From assembly GCA_023375785.1 (NCBI GenBank), contig SZWC01006825.1, forward strand, positions 67,330 through 131,329: a DNA stretch of 64,000 nucleotides. Direction: 5' to 3'. Under the pieces are notes generated by a model. That model worked only from the letters and a program-made list of their open reading frames with translations, made no database searches and had not been told where the DNA came from. The DNA is from Penium margaritaceum (Eukaryota > Streptophyta > Zygnematophyceae > Desmidiales > Peniaceae). Below, one piece after another: positions 1-11,158 of this stretch (the first letter of the stretch is position 1; the number at the start of each line of letters is the position of its first letter). Position numbers and translations under genes: made by a program.

Positions 1-196
1 CCCCCCCCCCCCCCAACACCCGAATTTCGGGCTAGGCTAACTTTCTGAATACTCACTCAAATCGAGCATTTCAAAGCTCGATCCTGCATAGAAATCTCCA
101 AGGAATCCAAATCTAAAATTAGATCAGGTGTTCGACCACTGAGAAGTGGTCGCACACCCAACGGCACACCATGGCAAGGGGCACACCATGTCAACA
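1..196 (-). repeat. 3' LTR of E1 (partial, window edge)
   Basis: Matches 5187-5382: poly-C run, CCCGAATTTCGGGCTAGGC, TCGACCACT...GTGGTCG, and the end ATGTCAACA. On the minus strand it starts TGTTGACATGG directly after a polypurine tract. The outer part lies outside the window. Confidence 0.85.
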
Positions 197-3100
197 ATCT
201 CCCCCTTGCACCGCAGCCTTGATGCCCTGTCCTTGGAACCTGTAGTATTTTAAACTTCACAGCACAGACCGAGCTCCATGCAGATCGCGTCGTGCCTGTA
301 CTTGGGCTGTGCCTTGGTCATGGCATCGGCGAGCGTGCGCTTAGTGCCACAATGCACGATAGCCGCATCTCCCTTCGCCACCAAGTCCTGCGCGTAGTGA
401 TGACAAATCTCGATGTGCTTGGTCCTCCTGTGTAGCACCTGGTTCTGGGTCAGGATGATGGCAATCATGTTGTCCACATTGAGTACCGTCGGCTTCCTTT
501 GCGGTACGTCAATCTGCTTTTGCAGTCGTCGCAGCCACACCGCCTCCTTTGCGACTTCCGCGAGCGCGATGTACTCCGCTTCGGTGCTAGACAGCGCCAC
601 GTAGTCTTGCTTCCTGCTTGCCCATGAAACTGCTGCACCTCCAAGCACAAACACGTATCCCGATGTTGATTTTCTGTCGTCCACATCACCAGCCCAGTCA
701 GCAGTGGAGTAGCCGACCAACTCGAGGGAGTCGTCACACGCTCCCCCTCCAAACACGAGCCGCGACTATTTTGTCGCCTTGAGATAGCGAAGGATCCGCT
801 TCACCGCTTGCCAATGCAACGGCCCGAGGTCAGCAACGTAGCGGCTCACTTGGCCCTCCGCGAAGGCCAGGTCGGGCCGCGTCGCCACCATGGCGTACAT
901 GATGCTCCCCACTGCGGACTGGCACACCTGCCATCTCCTCCTTCGCCTCGTCTGTGCTCGGGCCCATGCTGAGGGTCAGCTCACATGTGGCGGTCATGGG
1001 TGTGCCGATGGGATTGCACTCCTCCATGTTGTAGCGGCGGAGCACCTCTTGCACGTACTTTGCCTGCCCCATCTCGAGCGTGCGTGCCTTGCGGTCCCTC
1101 TTGATGGCGACGTCGAGATAGTACTCGAGCTCACCCATGTCGGTCATTTTGAACCGACCGCCCAGCCGCCGCTTCAGGTTCACCAACTCCTCCATGTCCG
1201 ACGACACGAGGATGAGATCATCCACGTACAGTACCACGATCTAGTGCAACCCCGGCTCCACAAGTACACGGTGTGACCCGCCTCGCAGCGCTTGAAGCTT
1301 AGCTCGGCCATGAAGCCGTCCATTTTCAGGTACCACATGAGTGGCGCTTGCTTCAGCCCGTAGAGCACCTTGTGAAGGCGGCACACCTTCCCCGGCGGTG
1401 CGTGCACCCCCTCTGGCACCTCCATGTAGACCTCCTTGTCCAGGTCGCTTTTGAGGAACGCAGTTTTCACGTCCATTTGGTGGACTTCGTAGTCGCGCAC
1501 CGCCGCCACCAAGAGGATGGAGCAAATGGAGGCAAACGTCGCCACCGGCGTAAAGATTTCATCGTAGTGTTCACCCTTTTGCTGGGCATACCCCTTCGTC
1601 ACCAGCCGCACCTTTTACCGCTCCACCTTCCCCTCCTTGGTGAGATTCTTCTTGAAGATCCACTTGGATCCGATGATTTTCGCGCCCTCCGGCCTGTCAA
1701 TCAGCTGCCAAGCACCATTCTCTTCATGGGAGGCGAGCTAAGATTCTATAGCTCCCTCCCACTCAGCCCCATCCTTCCGCTGCAACACCTCCTTGATGGT
1801 CTCGGGCTCCTCTTGCGCAAAGAACGCGCGAGCGAGCCCAGTCCAGATGCCCTCTGCGACATCGTACCTCTTTGCCGTCCTCCTTGCACGTCCTCTTCTC
1901 CGGGGCTGCTGCCGTTGAGACTGCTGCTGCTGCTGCCGTTGCTGCTACTGCTACTGCCCCCTCGCGGTGCCACTCGCACCGCTGGACTGCTCCCCCTCTC
2001 TCGAGGACCGTGGAGATGTGGGCTCACTCCCCACCTCTTCATTCAGCTCCATTGCTACTGGCGCTTTGGACTCATTGTCCGACTCGGCTGAATGCAAATC
2101 AGCCGCTCCCACATCGCCCGGATGGTTCTCGCCGGCTGGAGCCGATGGGACGTCACCCTCTTTTGCGTCCACCGGCGTCTCCCCCTCAAGGAGTGGCAGC
2201 CACTCCCTACGCTTGGAGAGACCCACTTCCTTGTCCGTCCAATGGCTGGCCTCATTGAACGTGACTTCGTGACTCTTCATGATTCGCTGCCTCCGCGGGT
2301 TGAAAAGCCGGTACGCCTTGCTCCCGCTCTTGTACCAGACGAAGATGCACCAGCAAGTCCTCATGTCTAGCTTGCCCCGCCCCTCCCGTGCCTGCACAAT
2401 AGCATGTGCAACACAACCAAACATGCGGAGGTGTGCCACAGTTGGCTTTCTCCTGCTCCACACCTCTTGTGTCGTCTTCCACACCTTGGACTCCACGTCT
2501 TTTAGCGGCTTCATAGGCATCAGGTTCATGATGTACGCCGTTGTCCGCACCGCCTCGCCCCAGTACCTCTGCGCGAGGCCGGCATCACTCAACATGGACC
2601 GGACCATGTTGAGGATTGTGCGGTTAACCCTCTCAGTGACACTCTTCTGCTACGGAGAGTGTGGCGTAGTTTTCTGCTACGCGATCCCCTTACTCTTCAT
2701 CCATGCCGAGTAGCCCTTGTACTCGCCGCCGTTGTTGCTCCGGAACGCCTTTACCTTCAACTCCGTTTGGCGCTCCACAGTCGCCACAAACTCTTGCATG
2801 CATGACAAGACATCGCTCTTCCTCTTGATGATGTAGAGGTAGAGCTTGCGGCTGTGGTCGTCGATGAAGGTGACGAAGTAGCGCGCCCCACCAATGGAGG
2901 GCTCGAACGGTCCACACACATCGGTGTGCACTACCTCTTACTTTGCCAATGCACGCGTCTCCTTTCCTGCAAACGGATGTTGTGTCACCTTGCCGACCAT
3001 GCACAGCTCACACACGGCGTCCTTGGCTGCATCAAGGCTCTTGACCTCAAGACCCCGCACCACTTCCTTCTTCTCCATGTCCCTCACCGTTGAGGGAGCG

Positions 3101-4537
3101 GTGTGGCACAACCGGCGAAGCCATAGGTCCAGGTCCCCTTCATCCTTTGTCACGAGGTTGACAGCGTCGGTCCTCACCGCATTGGCAAGAACCTTGGTAC
3201 GGAGAAGGTAAAGGTCCTCCTCCCTCTTGCCACGTACAATCACCTCGCCGTCCCCCTCCTTCCGGATGATAGCCTCCTTCTTGTTGAAGAGTACCTCGAG
3301 CCCCTTGTCGGTAAGGCGGCTCACTAACAGCAGGTTTGCCCCAAAGTTGGGCATGTGGAGCACGTCGTAGATAAGGTACAAGGAATGGTTTTCACGTTCA
3401 CTACAGACTCGATGCGAACATTGCCTTCCCCCGCGGCCAACTCCGTTTTGTCGTTGGCGAGTGTCATGCGCCGCTCAATGGCGCTGTAGGTGAGAAATGC
3501 CACCCGGTTGCATTACGTGTGGCGGCCTGATCCGGAGTAAATCACCGTGATTTCCGGATCCGTCAAGTCGGTAGACTCCCTGGCCATCATGGCTTGGGTG
3601 GCCTTCTTCCCGCCCTTCCAGGGCTGGTCCGACTTCTTGTTGGGGCAGTCGCGTGCGTAGTGGCCCTGTTTTCCACAGTTGTAGCACTCCCCCTTCTTGT
3701 CACCTTTCTTGGTGCCCTCATTTGCACCCTTCCCCTTCTTGCCTCCCCCTCCACCTTGAGGAAGGACGGCATAGGTGGAACTCGATGTCACCCCACTCTC
3801 TCTCCCACCGCACCGCATCCATTCGTTGCGGACGTGCTCAGCCACCTTCGGGTACTTCAGCTCATCGGCGGACCAGCCACCAACGACGGTGATCATGGGA
3901 CTCCAACTGTCTGGCAAGGCCAGAAGGAGGATCATGGCTTGCAGCTGAGGGTCGACCTTCCAACCGGTGGCTACGCACTCGGCAGTAAGGGACTCCATCT
4001 GCTGCAGGATCTCCATGCTGTCGTCGCCTTCGTTAGCTCGGAGAGTGACAAGCCTCTTAAAGATGAAGAGCTGGTTAGCAAGGTTGGTAGATGAGTAGAG
4101 GGTGCAGAGCTTCTTCTAGGCCTCCACAGCCTCTGTGCATCCTTGAATAAGGGAGTGTTGCATCGGAGCAAGCACATACACTAACAAGGTAAGTGCCTTC
4201 TTGTTGTGCTTCTTGTACGTGTCCACTTCCTCCGGCATTGCGGTATCCGGAGGGGCAGTTTCTTCACCCTTGGCCAGCTCAAGCAGGCCCTTGTCATCAA
4301 GGAAGACCTCAAACTCCCACCTCCAAAGATGGAAGCCAAGCCCGTCGAACTTGGAGACGCCGATGCTCTCTTGCTCGGTCGGTGCCATGGCACGCGCCGG
4401 TAGCGTGAACTAGCGTCCTTCAAAGCACGTGGGCCCATAACCCTTTGTTGGCTCTAGTGGGTGTGGAGGCACCCTCAAGGATGCCTAGCTCTTGCTGATG
4501 CACGCTACCAAGGTTTGGGGTAGAAAATGGACACCAA

Positions 4538-5382
4538 TGGTGAAGAGTGTGGAGCACAAGGATCACGGATATGAGTGGGCAGAACACGTCGCATTCAATA
4601 GAATTGAATCGAAACACGTTTTTGCTACTTAGCATAGTGAGATTACATCAGATCCTTGTAGCCTGTGATCTAAGATTTCCAACGCATCCAAGTACCCCCA
4701 AAATAGAGCAGTAGAGCCCTTGCTACGGCCATCGAAGTAACCCTTGGTGGAGCCACCCACCTTGCCTTACACGCTAGGGAACAGGAGGCGCTTCGATGAT
4801 GATCTGTCGAAGCGCCTTTCCTCGCCCAGAAGTCAAGGAGATGTTCACTCTAGTCAAGGAGAACTCTCTGGTTGCTTCCTTTATGGCCCTGGTGCATTTG
4901 GAGCTCGTTGGGGACGAACTCGGATCACTGGTGGTGGATTATCCCGCCACCCATGGCGGGTACCAGATTCCACCCCCCCCCCCCAATACCCGAATTTCGG
5001 GCTAGGCTAACTTTCTGAATACTCACTCAAANTTTCCTCGCCCAGAAGTCAAGGAGATGTTCACTCTAGTCAAGGAGAACTCTCTGGTTGCTTCCTTTAT
5101 GGCCCTGGTGCATTTGGAGCTCGTTGGGGACGAACTCGGATCACTGGTGGTGGATTATCCCGCCACCCATGGCGGGTACCAGATTCCCCCCCCCCCCCCC
5201 AATACCCGAATTTCGGGCTAGGCTAACTTTCTGAATACTCACTCAAATCGAGCGATTCAAAGCTCGATCCTGCATAGAAAAATCCAACAAATCCAAATTT
5301 AAAGCTAGATCAGATGTTCGACCACTGCTCAGTGGTCGAACCAGGAAGTACAGTCAACGGCAAGGGGCACACTATGTCAACA
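4538..5382 (-). repeat. 5' LTR of E1 (contains an assembly duplication)
   Basis: On the minus strand it starts TGTTGACATAG at 5382 and plausibly ends CTTCACCA at 4538, where TTGGTGTCC could be the primer site. The span includes a false 215-bp repeat around the N at 5032, so the real LTR is about 630 bp. A C13-14 run (G run in the sense strand) is a length-variable tract. Related LTR pieces occur at 20550 and 59553. Confidence 0.75.
4817..5247. other. Assembly artefact: 215-bp duplication around a single N
   Basis: Bases 4817-5031 and 5033-5247 are the same sequence apart from one base beside the poly-C run, and meet at one N at 5032. Two overlapping contig ends were probably placed side by side because the C run blocked merging. 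A true tandem duplication is less likely given the N. Anything measured across this point is about 216 bp too long. Confidence 0.9.
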
Positions 5383-5760
5383 CAAATACTGATGGAAATA
5401 CTGACGTCAACAATCCGCCGGGCTTTTTTGGCACTCGCTCCCTCTGTGTACCACGTGGCAGGGCCGGAGTGGGTCCGGTGTGGAGCTCTCTCCGAGGGCT
5501 ACCCGCTGGTACCCTCCGCTCTTCAAACGATGCACTATACTGTCTGGTAGGTGCGGGTGATGTGGACGGCTTGGTAACGTGGCGTGTACAGCTGCTGAGG
5601 CACATGACATGGAAAATCCCAGTTTGTCAAGACCGTGGAGGCCTACTGATGTGGCCGGCCCACTCTGACATGGCCCCGGAACCTGGGCTGTCCGAGACCA
5701 CCTCATTTGGAAACCCCTTGAGAGCCCCCTGCGACGCCGCCACCTGCGGCTCCGTTGCAC
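5383..5760 (-). mobile_element. LINE copy a: 5' terminal fragment
   Basis: Matches the 5' ends of copies b (13570-13948), e (42040-42410) and f (50620-51024), including GCCGGGCTTTTTTG, GGAGGCCT.CTGATGTGGC and AGAGCCCCCTGCGACGCCG. Sense runs leftwards from the GATA tract at 5761. E1 cuts it at 5383. It holds only 5' leader sequence with one CCACGTGG box (5451-5458) and no recognisable coding. Confidence 0.85.
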
Positions 5761-6335
5761 GATAGATAGATGGATAGATAGATAGATGGATAGATAGAGA
5801 AATGGATAGATATATAGATGGATGGATAGATGGATGGATAGACAGATAGATGGATAGACAGATAGATGGATAGACAGATAGATGGATAGACATATAGATG
5901 AATAGACAGATAGATGGATAGACAGATAGATGGATAAAAAGATAGATGGATAGACAGATAAATGGATAGATAGATGGATGGATAGACAGATAGATGGATA
6001 GAGAGATAGAGGGATAGACAGATAGATAGATAGAAAGATAGATGGATAGACAGATAGATGGATAGTCAGATAAATGGATAGAAAGATAGATGGATAGAAA
6101 GATAGATGGATAGACAGATAGATGGATAGACAGATAGATGGATAAACAGATAGATGGATAGACAGATAGATGGATAGACAGATACATTGATAGACAGGTA
6201 GATGGATAGACAGAAAGATGGATAGACAGATATATGGATAGATAGATAAATGGATAGACATATAGATGGATAGACAGATAGATGGATAGACAGATACATG
6301 GATAGACAGATACATAGATATGTAGATAGATAGAT

Positions 6336-6387
<52 letters not shown>

Positions 6388-6410
6388 GGATAGATAGATA
6401 GATAGATGGA
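5761..6410. repeat. GATA microsatellite between LINE a 5' end and LINE b 3' end
   Basis: About 650 bp of interrupted (GATA)n. Much of it is a roughly 16-bp higher-order unit of the type GATGGATAGACAGATA, with a purer stretch and a short GAAA run near 6330-6350. Its minus-strand frames translate to Ser/Ile/Tyr/Leu/His runs that are not a protein. On the sense strand of the LINEs it is the 3' tail of copy b and the site from which copy a begins. The high interruption level suggests it is older than the tract at 13949. Confidence 0.95.
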
Positions 6411-6566
6411 TCTCATTGAATGAAATATGAGTTTACATGTGACATGCAAGTTTGCGATCTCCACCACAGTGGAATCAACAAAGAACGCAAAAGCCACCGA
6501 TAAAATGAGCACTCAATGTAAGGTCTGGCACATGGCCCTAAACTCACGCTGGTGATCCTGACCAAG

Positions 6567-7647
6567 TCAACTTCTCCCTCTACCCCCGCTCCACAAAGCA
6601 AAGGTCTGCCACAGATGGTCCCTCATCCCTCCTATACAGTACTGCCCATGCCCTGGCGATGTCCTAGTCAAGAGACGTGTCTGCCGCTCGTTCCGCGGCC
6701 CGCTGTTGCAGCTGCTGCGCCTGTGCTCGCTTAAGGGCCACTGCCATGCGCTGGTTGAGAAGGGACGTAGTGGAACCGACACCCCTGTAGTACCTCCTTG
6801 TCGGGCCAACCTTCGCTCAATCGCCTCTGACGATGTCCAAAAACCTTGTCGAGGCCTCGTGAGAACGCCCCCAGGGTCTCTATCGCATGAAAGACGAACT
6901 CCACATGGTCACGCTCCACCTCGCGTCACCATCGTCCATACTTCCTCTCCTTCGTGCGCACCGCATCCTCCAATGCCACTCCCGGCCGCTCCACCGACCT
7001 CCTCCCCAGATTCGACCGCTTCGGGCCGGCTATGACCACGTCCATCACAAGTGTGTGTTCTGTGGCTTGGTCAAAGCATGTGATATCCGGACGCCCCTAT
7101 GGTATAGCAGACCTACGTGCTCAACAGTCACCCCACCCATCCCGCTCTCGCGTACCACTACTGCCAAATCTCTCATTAGTGCATCGTGGACCGCCTTTGT
7201 ACCCCCTCCCTGGACACATCGAAGGGCATGCTGTGGTGCGCATGGGTGTATAGGGCTCTGCTTTGCACACGTGCACGCCAAAGTATGGCATAAGTGTGCA
7301 ATGGGGAGCCCAAGGCAAAATTTGCACGCCACTCTCTAGTCCTCTGGTGCCATGTACAGCCAGTCGGTGAAGTACCTGGAATGTGCCAATAGACAATCCC
7401 CGCTGTGCTCCCCCTGTACCGCTGCGAGCCGCTGCAACTGCGGGAGTGTCTCCTCTCCACCCAACTCCGCTGCCATCACCGATCGGAGCTCTCCAAGATG
7501 CCACTCATACACGGCGTCAGACAAGTCATGGAAGAGGCGCTTGGGGCTCCCTTGCTCACACTCCGCCATCTGTGGGACCTTTGCTTTTACTGTATCTGGG
7601 AATGCTTGCAACGCCTTATCTTGTAGCTCTGTGAACTTCCCCCTCAT
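6567..7647 (-). pseudogene. LINE b: Cys/His-rich, RLE-like and C-terminal region
   Basis: Downstream of the RT, the segment starting at 7332 reads CKFCLGLPIAHLCHTLACTC then HPCAPQHALRC, a Cys/His-rich stretch in the place where R2-type LINEs carry a zinc knuckle. It continues into AVHDALMRDLAVVV. The PD...D core seen intact in copy f falls at about 7050-7095, where copy b changes frame. Further on, MERDHVEFVFHAIETLGAF matches the conserved tail of the nuclease region in copies c and f. The protein end (AVAL..AQAQQLQQRA type) lies near 6570-6760. The nuclease assignment is by motif order and spacing, not by a profile search. Confidence 0.6.
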
Positions 7648-7695
7648 CCATGGTCTCTGTCCTCCTCCCTCGTCCTCTCCGTTATCCTCGGGACC

Positions 7696-9585
7696 TCATG
7701 GATGGAGGAGCCGTTTCACTACGTGCCAAGACTGCAGGCGGCTATATACAAACAAGAGGGGTGTGAGGTCCCCCACACCCGTTAGGCCGAGCCCACCCAA
7801 CCGGATCGGGAGCTGTGCCTGCTGCTCAGCGTGGGCCACTGCCCGCCGCTCTCTGGTCCCCTGCACCTCGTCCAATCCCACCAGCCGACGGATGCAATCC
7901 CCCACCTTCTCATCAAACCGCTGCAACCGGCTGCTCCACAACTCTGATGGAGGCGTCAGTTGCGTGAGATCATGAAGCCTGCGAGTGGTGCACTCCCTCA
8001 ACATGATGAACGCGGCCTGGGCGTCTGGCATGTCAACGAGCGTCTCCAATATCTCCCCCACCTCGTGTACAACTAAGTAAAGGCGCGCTCGACAGAACCC
8101 CTCTGTCCCGATCAGACTCCCCAGAATCACCATCCCCTCCGTCGCTCGTGGGACCCCCGCAAGGCTCCCCGGCGCCTGGTCCACCCCTGCCGGTAGGTAC
8201 AGCTGGCATTTGCGAGGCTGGACCTCCATCCCCACCGCAGCGAATACTCCATGCAGCATAGTGAACGCCGCCTCCAGCTCCTGCACTGGGCCTAGCAAGT
8301 ACGTGTCGTCCAAGAACGCCAGCACCCGGCCCGTCCCTCCCATCGCTGCCTGTGCTGCCTCCGGTGCGTCCTGCTGTGCCAAAGAATAGAGGAAGGGGCT
8401 GATAGGATCTCCCTATCGCACCCCCCTCTCCGACTAGAGCACGCATGGTTGGGACCCCCCCTGATAGTATAGTTCAGAGGGTTGGTCGTAAAAGAGGTCC
8501 AGTGCTGGGAGGAGTCGCTCGAATCCCCTCGCCCGCACCGCCTTGAAGATGGCTGCTCACTCAACCGAGTTATATGCGTTCTTTACGTCGATACTCAGCA
8601 ACCCCCACTCTGCCTGCTGGTCCAACTGCTCCATGATGGTGTGGACCACCGTGTCCCCCCCTGCCTACACTCCCACCGCCTGCTGCAACGGCGCTAGTGC
8701 TCTCTCCATTTCGCTCCTCCCTGTACTGACCATCCATCTCCAAGGCAGGCGTGGAATCGCCTCTCCCACAACGATCAGGCGTACGTCCCCATCGGGCTTG
8801 GCTAGCGCGATGAGCCTCCTTGCTGCAAGAAAGCCCCGAGCTGTGGGGTTGAGCCGTCCTCGACATAGAGAGGGGAGTAGCTGTGCCAACAACCTTGTGA
8901 GGCGCTCGTCTCCCACCACGACTTATCGAAGATGGTCCAAAGTGAGGCCTGATGGCCCTGCCGCTTTGCCTCTACTGCTGTCTAGTAGAGACTTCCGCAC
9001 TCCATCCCCATCAGGGAACCCAGTAGGGGCCCGCCTCGCTGCCTCTGCTACCCAGGCTGGTGTCGGCTGCTCCTTTGCCGGGTGCTTTGCCTGTAGCTGC
9101 GCCAATGCCTCTGGTCCGGGCGGTGCCAAGGAGGTATTGTCCAAGACATTGTATTCCTTTGACGTGTTCCCTCGGTGGAATTTGATCACCGCCCTCTGTA
9201 GTCGTTGTTCCCTTACCTCCTCCTCTCTGTGACGCAGACGCCGTGGTGGTGGTGCGCGACCTGCCAGCCGAGCATGCGTGACGGCCTCTCCCCATAACTC
9301 CTCCCACTGTCCTTGGAGGAACCGGGTTGTTAGTGATCTCTTCCACTCAGGATCTGAGCACCCCCGATGCTGTGGGCACGTCCTGGGGATGAGGCTCGGC
9401 ATCGCTTGGAGGAGCAGGGGTTCTGCAGCATCCCTAGGGTGGGATGTGCACCTCACCAAGGGGACTGCCACCGCTGCCCGTACTGAGTCCAACATGCCTG
9501 CTGGGACTTGCGAGTAGATGAAAGGAGGGAGTACCTCTGCCCCATATAGTTGGCCCCACTCCAACCCCTCTACCCACGGCCACAA
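7696..9585 (-). pseudogene. LINE b: reverse transcriptase region
   Basis: This enzyme would copy the LINE RNA into DNA at a nicked target. The N-terminal part (8923-9585) contains a conserved EAARRAPTGFPDGDG segment and ends DSSRGKAAGPSGLTLDHLR. After one in-frame stop near 8921, the next part (8665-8919) has the fingers motif LALAKPDG.VR..VVGE. The palm follows, with a degraded RGVRQGDPISPFLYS block near 8400-8440. The active site LAFLDDTYLL (aspartates at 8305-8310) leads to GMEVQPRKCQLY and the thumb motif RLGGLGL at residues about 188-194 of the 8382-7696 frame. FLDD in place of the usual FADD or YADD is shared by the family. Confidence 0.85.
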
Positions 9586-10372
9586 CCACTCCCATCGCTG
9601 GCCACCGCTCTACTCCCCACCCGCGTCAGCCCCCGTCAGTTGCTGCCTCTTGCCTGTGCCTGTGGTACCCTGGCGGCTGTCTCCCCTACCTCTCTGGGCA
9701 CCCTCTGTTGCTGCAGCCGACGGTCTCGATCGTCCCTTTCCCACGGTTGTTCCCTCCCGAGCTCCTCCTCCAGGCCCTCCTGTTGCACCTGTCGCCACTC
9801 CTTTCACCCACGGCTGGTCTCTAGTGGTCTCTCTCTCCAGCTGTCTGGCCATGCTGCACCTCCACCCCCAATTCCCGATCCAACGACCTTTTGCTGTCGT
9901 CGCTGTCCTATGTCCCTCTCTGTCATCAGACACTCCCGCGACTCTCGGTCTCGCCTGTGGCCCTCCGGTCCCAGTGCTCCCCTCTCTCCCCTCCTCTCTG
10001 GTGGTGTCAGGGGGAACAGCTCTCGGAGAAACCGTCCTGCCTCTATGCCTGTATCATCTCCCCCGGGCCCATGGTCGTGGTCGTTCCCCTCCCATGGTCT
10101 CCTCACGGACTCACTGTCTCCCCGTGGATGTCCTCCTACACCCGCTCCGTCACCTGGCTGCTCCCCTCGCAGCCGGTCTCCCGGGGAGGAGGACTCCCTC
10201 TCCTGGCTCTACTCCTTCTCGCGATGGGCTCGCTCACGTTGGGCGCGCTGCCCTCGTACTCGCCGTACCCGACGCGCCTCTCGCTATGCCGCCCGTCGCT
10301 CCTGAATCCTCCGCCGCTCGGCCTGCCAACCCTCCACCCCAAGGATTTGCTCCGGGTCCGCCAGGCTAGCTC

Positions 10373-11095
10373 CTAATGCCTGTCGCCCTGCCATCCACTC
10401 CTGTTGCTCGTTGGCGTCCTCGTCCTGATCCCCCCTCTGGTGCCCCCCTCCATACGGCGAGATCCCTCGCGCGCATCTGCTGTCCCCTCCTGGAGCCGTC
10501 GTTGAACGCCCTGGAGCATCGACCTCAAGCTGTAGCCCCGATGGCGGTAGCCCCAGTGTCCACTAATCGATCGCTTGCTTTTTCCCGTGAACCTGCATCC
10601 CATCCAAGGGCACTTCAATGGCGGGCCCCATTGTGAAAGCATTCCTCTGCTCTCTATCCCCTGTGTCTGCGCAATGTTGTCCCCACTCCTGCCTGTAGCG
10701 CTCGTTGCCTGTGCTGGCCTCATTCCCTCCTCCGTGTGTGGTTGTCGATCCACCCCTTGGGTGTGTCTTGCAGCTGCTCTGCTTGTTATCTCTTTGGGTG
10801 AGGACTGTGATCCCTCCTCTCGCTCCGGTGCTTTTGCCCCTCCCTCCGCTGCGGCGCCCATCTCTGATGTGTCTGTTGGCACTCGGTCTGTCTCGTGATC
10901 ACCTGCCTCCTTCCGTCTCCCAGCAGCCATCGCTCCCTCCCCTGGACCCAGAGCTTCCTTGCCTTCCTCAGCCCTCCTATGTCCACGCCGTCTCCTCGCC
11001 CCCATCTTCATGCGCACTTTTTGCGCCCATGCCGGCCTGTCCTGCACCATGATCAGCCCTCCGGCCCCCTCTGCCGTCCATGGTACTATGGCCAA
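10373..11095 (-). pseudogene. LINE b: zinc-finger segment upstream of RT
   Basis: A 240-residue open stretch rich in Arg, Gly and Glu. Residues 162-185 read KCPWMGC...SISGHWGYRH: Cys162, Cys167, His180 and His185, a C-x4-C-x12-H-x4-H finger at about 10541-10612. R2-type LINEs carry N-terminal fingers upstream of the RT that help bind the target, so this could read the GATA site. Copy f keeps all four ligands and the same flanks (GPPWKCPWMGC, GYRHRGY). Copy e has Tyr for the second Cys. Copy h ends just after the first His. It is probably an internal part of a longer protein, since no other start is evident. Confidence 0.7.
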
Positions 11096-11158
11096 TGTTG
11101 GCCCTGTGTCTCCCCTTGGTGGGCGGCCCCTCGTACCCTCTTCTCCTTGCCTCTCCTC

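Larger units (their letters stand above)
1..5382 (-). mobile_element. E1: Ty1-copia LTR retrotransposon, broken, cut by window edge
   Basis: Read on the minus strand the parts come in copia order: gag with a CCHC knuckle (CYNCGKQGHYARDC) around 3500-4390, GAG-pre-integrase around 2940-3380, integrase core around 1950-2930, reverse transcriptase around 830-1610, and RNase H around 250-760 (ADWAGD and SSTEAEYIA motifs). Integrase before RT fixes Copia rather than Gypsy. A purine tract just above position 196 precedes the 3' LTR. The element is a fossil with many breaks, about ten or more. The two LTRs differ at roughly one site in five over the 136 bases I could compare, so it is old. It sits in the 5' part of LINE copy a, which resumes at 5383. 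The left LTR runs off the window, so no target duplication can be tested. Confidence 0.9.

Noticed and set aside
5407-6512. Long minus-strand frames of Ser/Ile/Tyr/Leu/His repeats (also at 13592-14558, 42188-42780, 50803-51280, 51486-52034)
   Set aside because: They are translations of GATA/CATA microsatellites, open only because a 4-base repeat without a stop in that phase stays open.
9518-10376. Long plus-strand Pro/Ser/Leu-rich frames across the LINEs (for example 9518-10369, 11959-12505, 12123-12848, 54690-55388)
   Set aside because: Antisense shadows of the GC-rich LINE coding strand. The minus strand carries the RT, finger and nuclease motifs.
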